Shown: positions 5,479-6,083 of the stretch, in pieces
How the letters are laid out: each line of letters begins with the position of its first letter
How positions within the stretch are numbered: position 1 is the first letter of the stretch
Assembly: GCA_003456055.1 (NCBI GenBank)
Contig: DMPG01000138.1
Coordinates: 1 to 6,083, forward strand
Source: Bacteroidota bacterium
GTDB taxonomy: Bacteria; Bacteroidota; Ignavibacteria; UBA10030; UBA8401
Length of the DNA stretch: 6,083 nucleotides
Reading direction: 5' to 3'
Notes under the pieces: generated by a model
Seen by the model: only the letters and a program-made list of their open reading frames with translations
What the model was told of the DNA's origin: nothing
The model's database searches: none
Translations under genes and position numbers: made by a program

Positions 5479-6083
5479 ATGCGTTTGAACAAGTTCATTA
5501 CTACCACAATATTTTTTGCTTTGGTTGCCGGAATCATTGGCTGCGGCGGTTCTTATGTTGCCGATATTGCTGGAGATAAAATCACGATTGAAGAATTTGA
5601 ACAGGTCTATGCTAAAAATAACGGTGGTATCGAGGCAGCAGCAAAGACTTCGATTGACGACCGTCAAAAATTCCTCGATCTGTATGTAAAATTCCGTTTG
5701 AAAGTGAAAGAAGCATATGCGTTGGGTTATCACAACGATGTTGAGTTACGAAATGAACTTAATGATTATCGTAAAAATTTAGCTGTTTCATATATGCTGG
5801 AAAAAGAGATCACCAAGCCGGCATTGGAACAGATGTATAACCGAAAATTAAAACAACTTCGAGCAAGTCATATTCTTGTCGGTGTTCCCTCCTCCAACCC
5901 TGAGGATACATTAATGGGATTCAACGAGGGAAAAGCAATCATCGATTCATTGAAATTAGGATACTCGTTTGAACAATTAGCGTTGAATAATTCAAAGGAT
6001 CCTTCTGTACAGAATAACAAAGGAGACCTCTACTATTTTAGCTCCGGTCAATTGGTTCCTGAATTTGAGGATGCGGCATATTC
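5479..6083 (+). CDS. Parvulin-type peptidyl-prolyl isomerase lipoprotein (SurA/PpiC-like), 3' end cut by the window edge
   Basis: The frame is open from the ATG at 5479 to the right edge, giving 201 complete codons. A strong AAGGAG (5464-5469) lies 9 nt upstream. Residues 1-22 are a lipoprotein signal ending in the lipobox GIIGC, with lipidation at Cys22. The mature protein starts with VADIAGDKITIEEFEQVY (27-44), the typical opening of SurA-type chaperone domains, followed by a helical segment (60-125) resembling the SurA N domain. The parvulin rotamase domain begins at RASHILV (128-134) and continues to a KGDLYYFSSGQLVPEFEDAA stretch at the edge, matching the usual GGdLg.f..g.mvpeFe pattern. 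Such proteins catalyse cis-trans proline isomerisation and help fold secreted or outer membrane proteins. The domain is incomplete here, so a second rotamase or C-terminal domain cannot be judged. A PrsA-like role is an alternative reading. Confidence 0.88.
   Translation, partial: MRLNKFITTTIFFALVAGIIGCGGSYVADIAGDKITIEEFEQVYAKNNGGIEAAAKTSIDDRQKFLDLYVKFRLKVKEAYALGYHNDVELRNELNDYRKNLAVSYMLEKEITKPALEQMYNRKLKQLRASHILVGVPSSNPEDTLMGFNEGKAIIDSLKLGYSFEQLALNNSKDPSVQNNKGDLYYFSSGQLVPEFEDAAY

Noticed and set aside
5452..5733. Minus-strand 93-codon frame opposite the PPIase gene
   Set aside because: It is antisense to the lipoprotein signal and SurA-like N-terminal region of a clear coding sequence with a strong ribosome binding site.

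Overview
This is an ordinary-looking stretch of an AT-rich Gram-negative bacterial chromosome. Three predicted lipoproteins or exported proteins and a SurA/PpiC-like lipoprotein foldase point to a cell with a periplasm and outer membrane. Protein style and the short Lys-poor lipoprotein leaders suggest the Bacteroidota-Chlorobiota-Ignavibacteria side of the tree. That placement is an impression from sequence character, not a marker-gene result. Several genes have good AAGGAG-type ribosome binding sites, which argues against a typical Bacteroidia genome.

Layout. Positions 1-1789 form a minus-strand block. In order of transcription it holds a Spy/CpxP-like LTxxQ periplasmic protein (1789-1424), a 296-aa beta-rich lipoprotein of unknown function (1391-501), an intrinsic terminator (431-393), and the start of a second unknown lipoprotein (387 to beyond the window edge). 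The terminator ends only 5 nt before the start codon of that last gene, and its downstream arm can also pair with an upstream sequence at 481-488. This makes it a candidate attenuator. Positions 1790-2328 are a 539-bp divergent intergenic region with candidate promoters, a near-perfect 20-bp direct repeat built on A8 tracts, and small inverted repeats, but no convincing gene.

Positions 2329-4609 are a tightly coupled plus-strand operon: a CoA-type NUDIX hydrolase (NudL-like), an ABC-2-type ATPase, and its six-helix permease. The genes overlap by 1 and 4 bases. The ABC pair should form an export complex of unknown substrate. The NUDIX enzyme is probably a house-cleaning pyrophosphatase that shares the transcript.

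Positions 4615-5293 run the other way: a CPXCG-type cysteine-rich small protein, then a DinB-like metal-binding protein. The DinB-like gene begins exactly where the small protein's family domain ends, yet the upstream reading frame has no stop there and runs about 160 bases into the DinB-like gene. This is either a genuine long overlap or a frameshift. From 5479 a plus-strand parvulin-type peptidyl-prolyl isomerase lipoprotein starts and runs off the right edge.

I saw no mobile element, CRISPR array, RNA gene or obvious new defence-type system. The items most worth checking are the attenuator-like junction at 387-500, the overlap at 4946-5106, and the repeats at 2183-2274.
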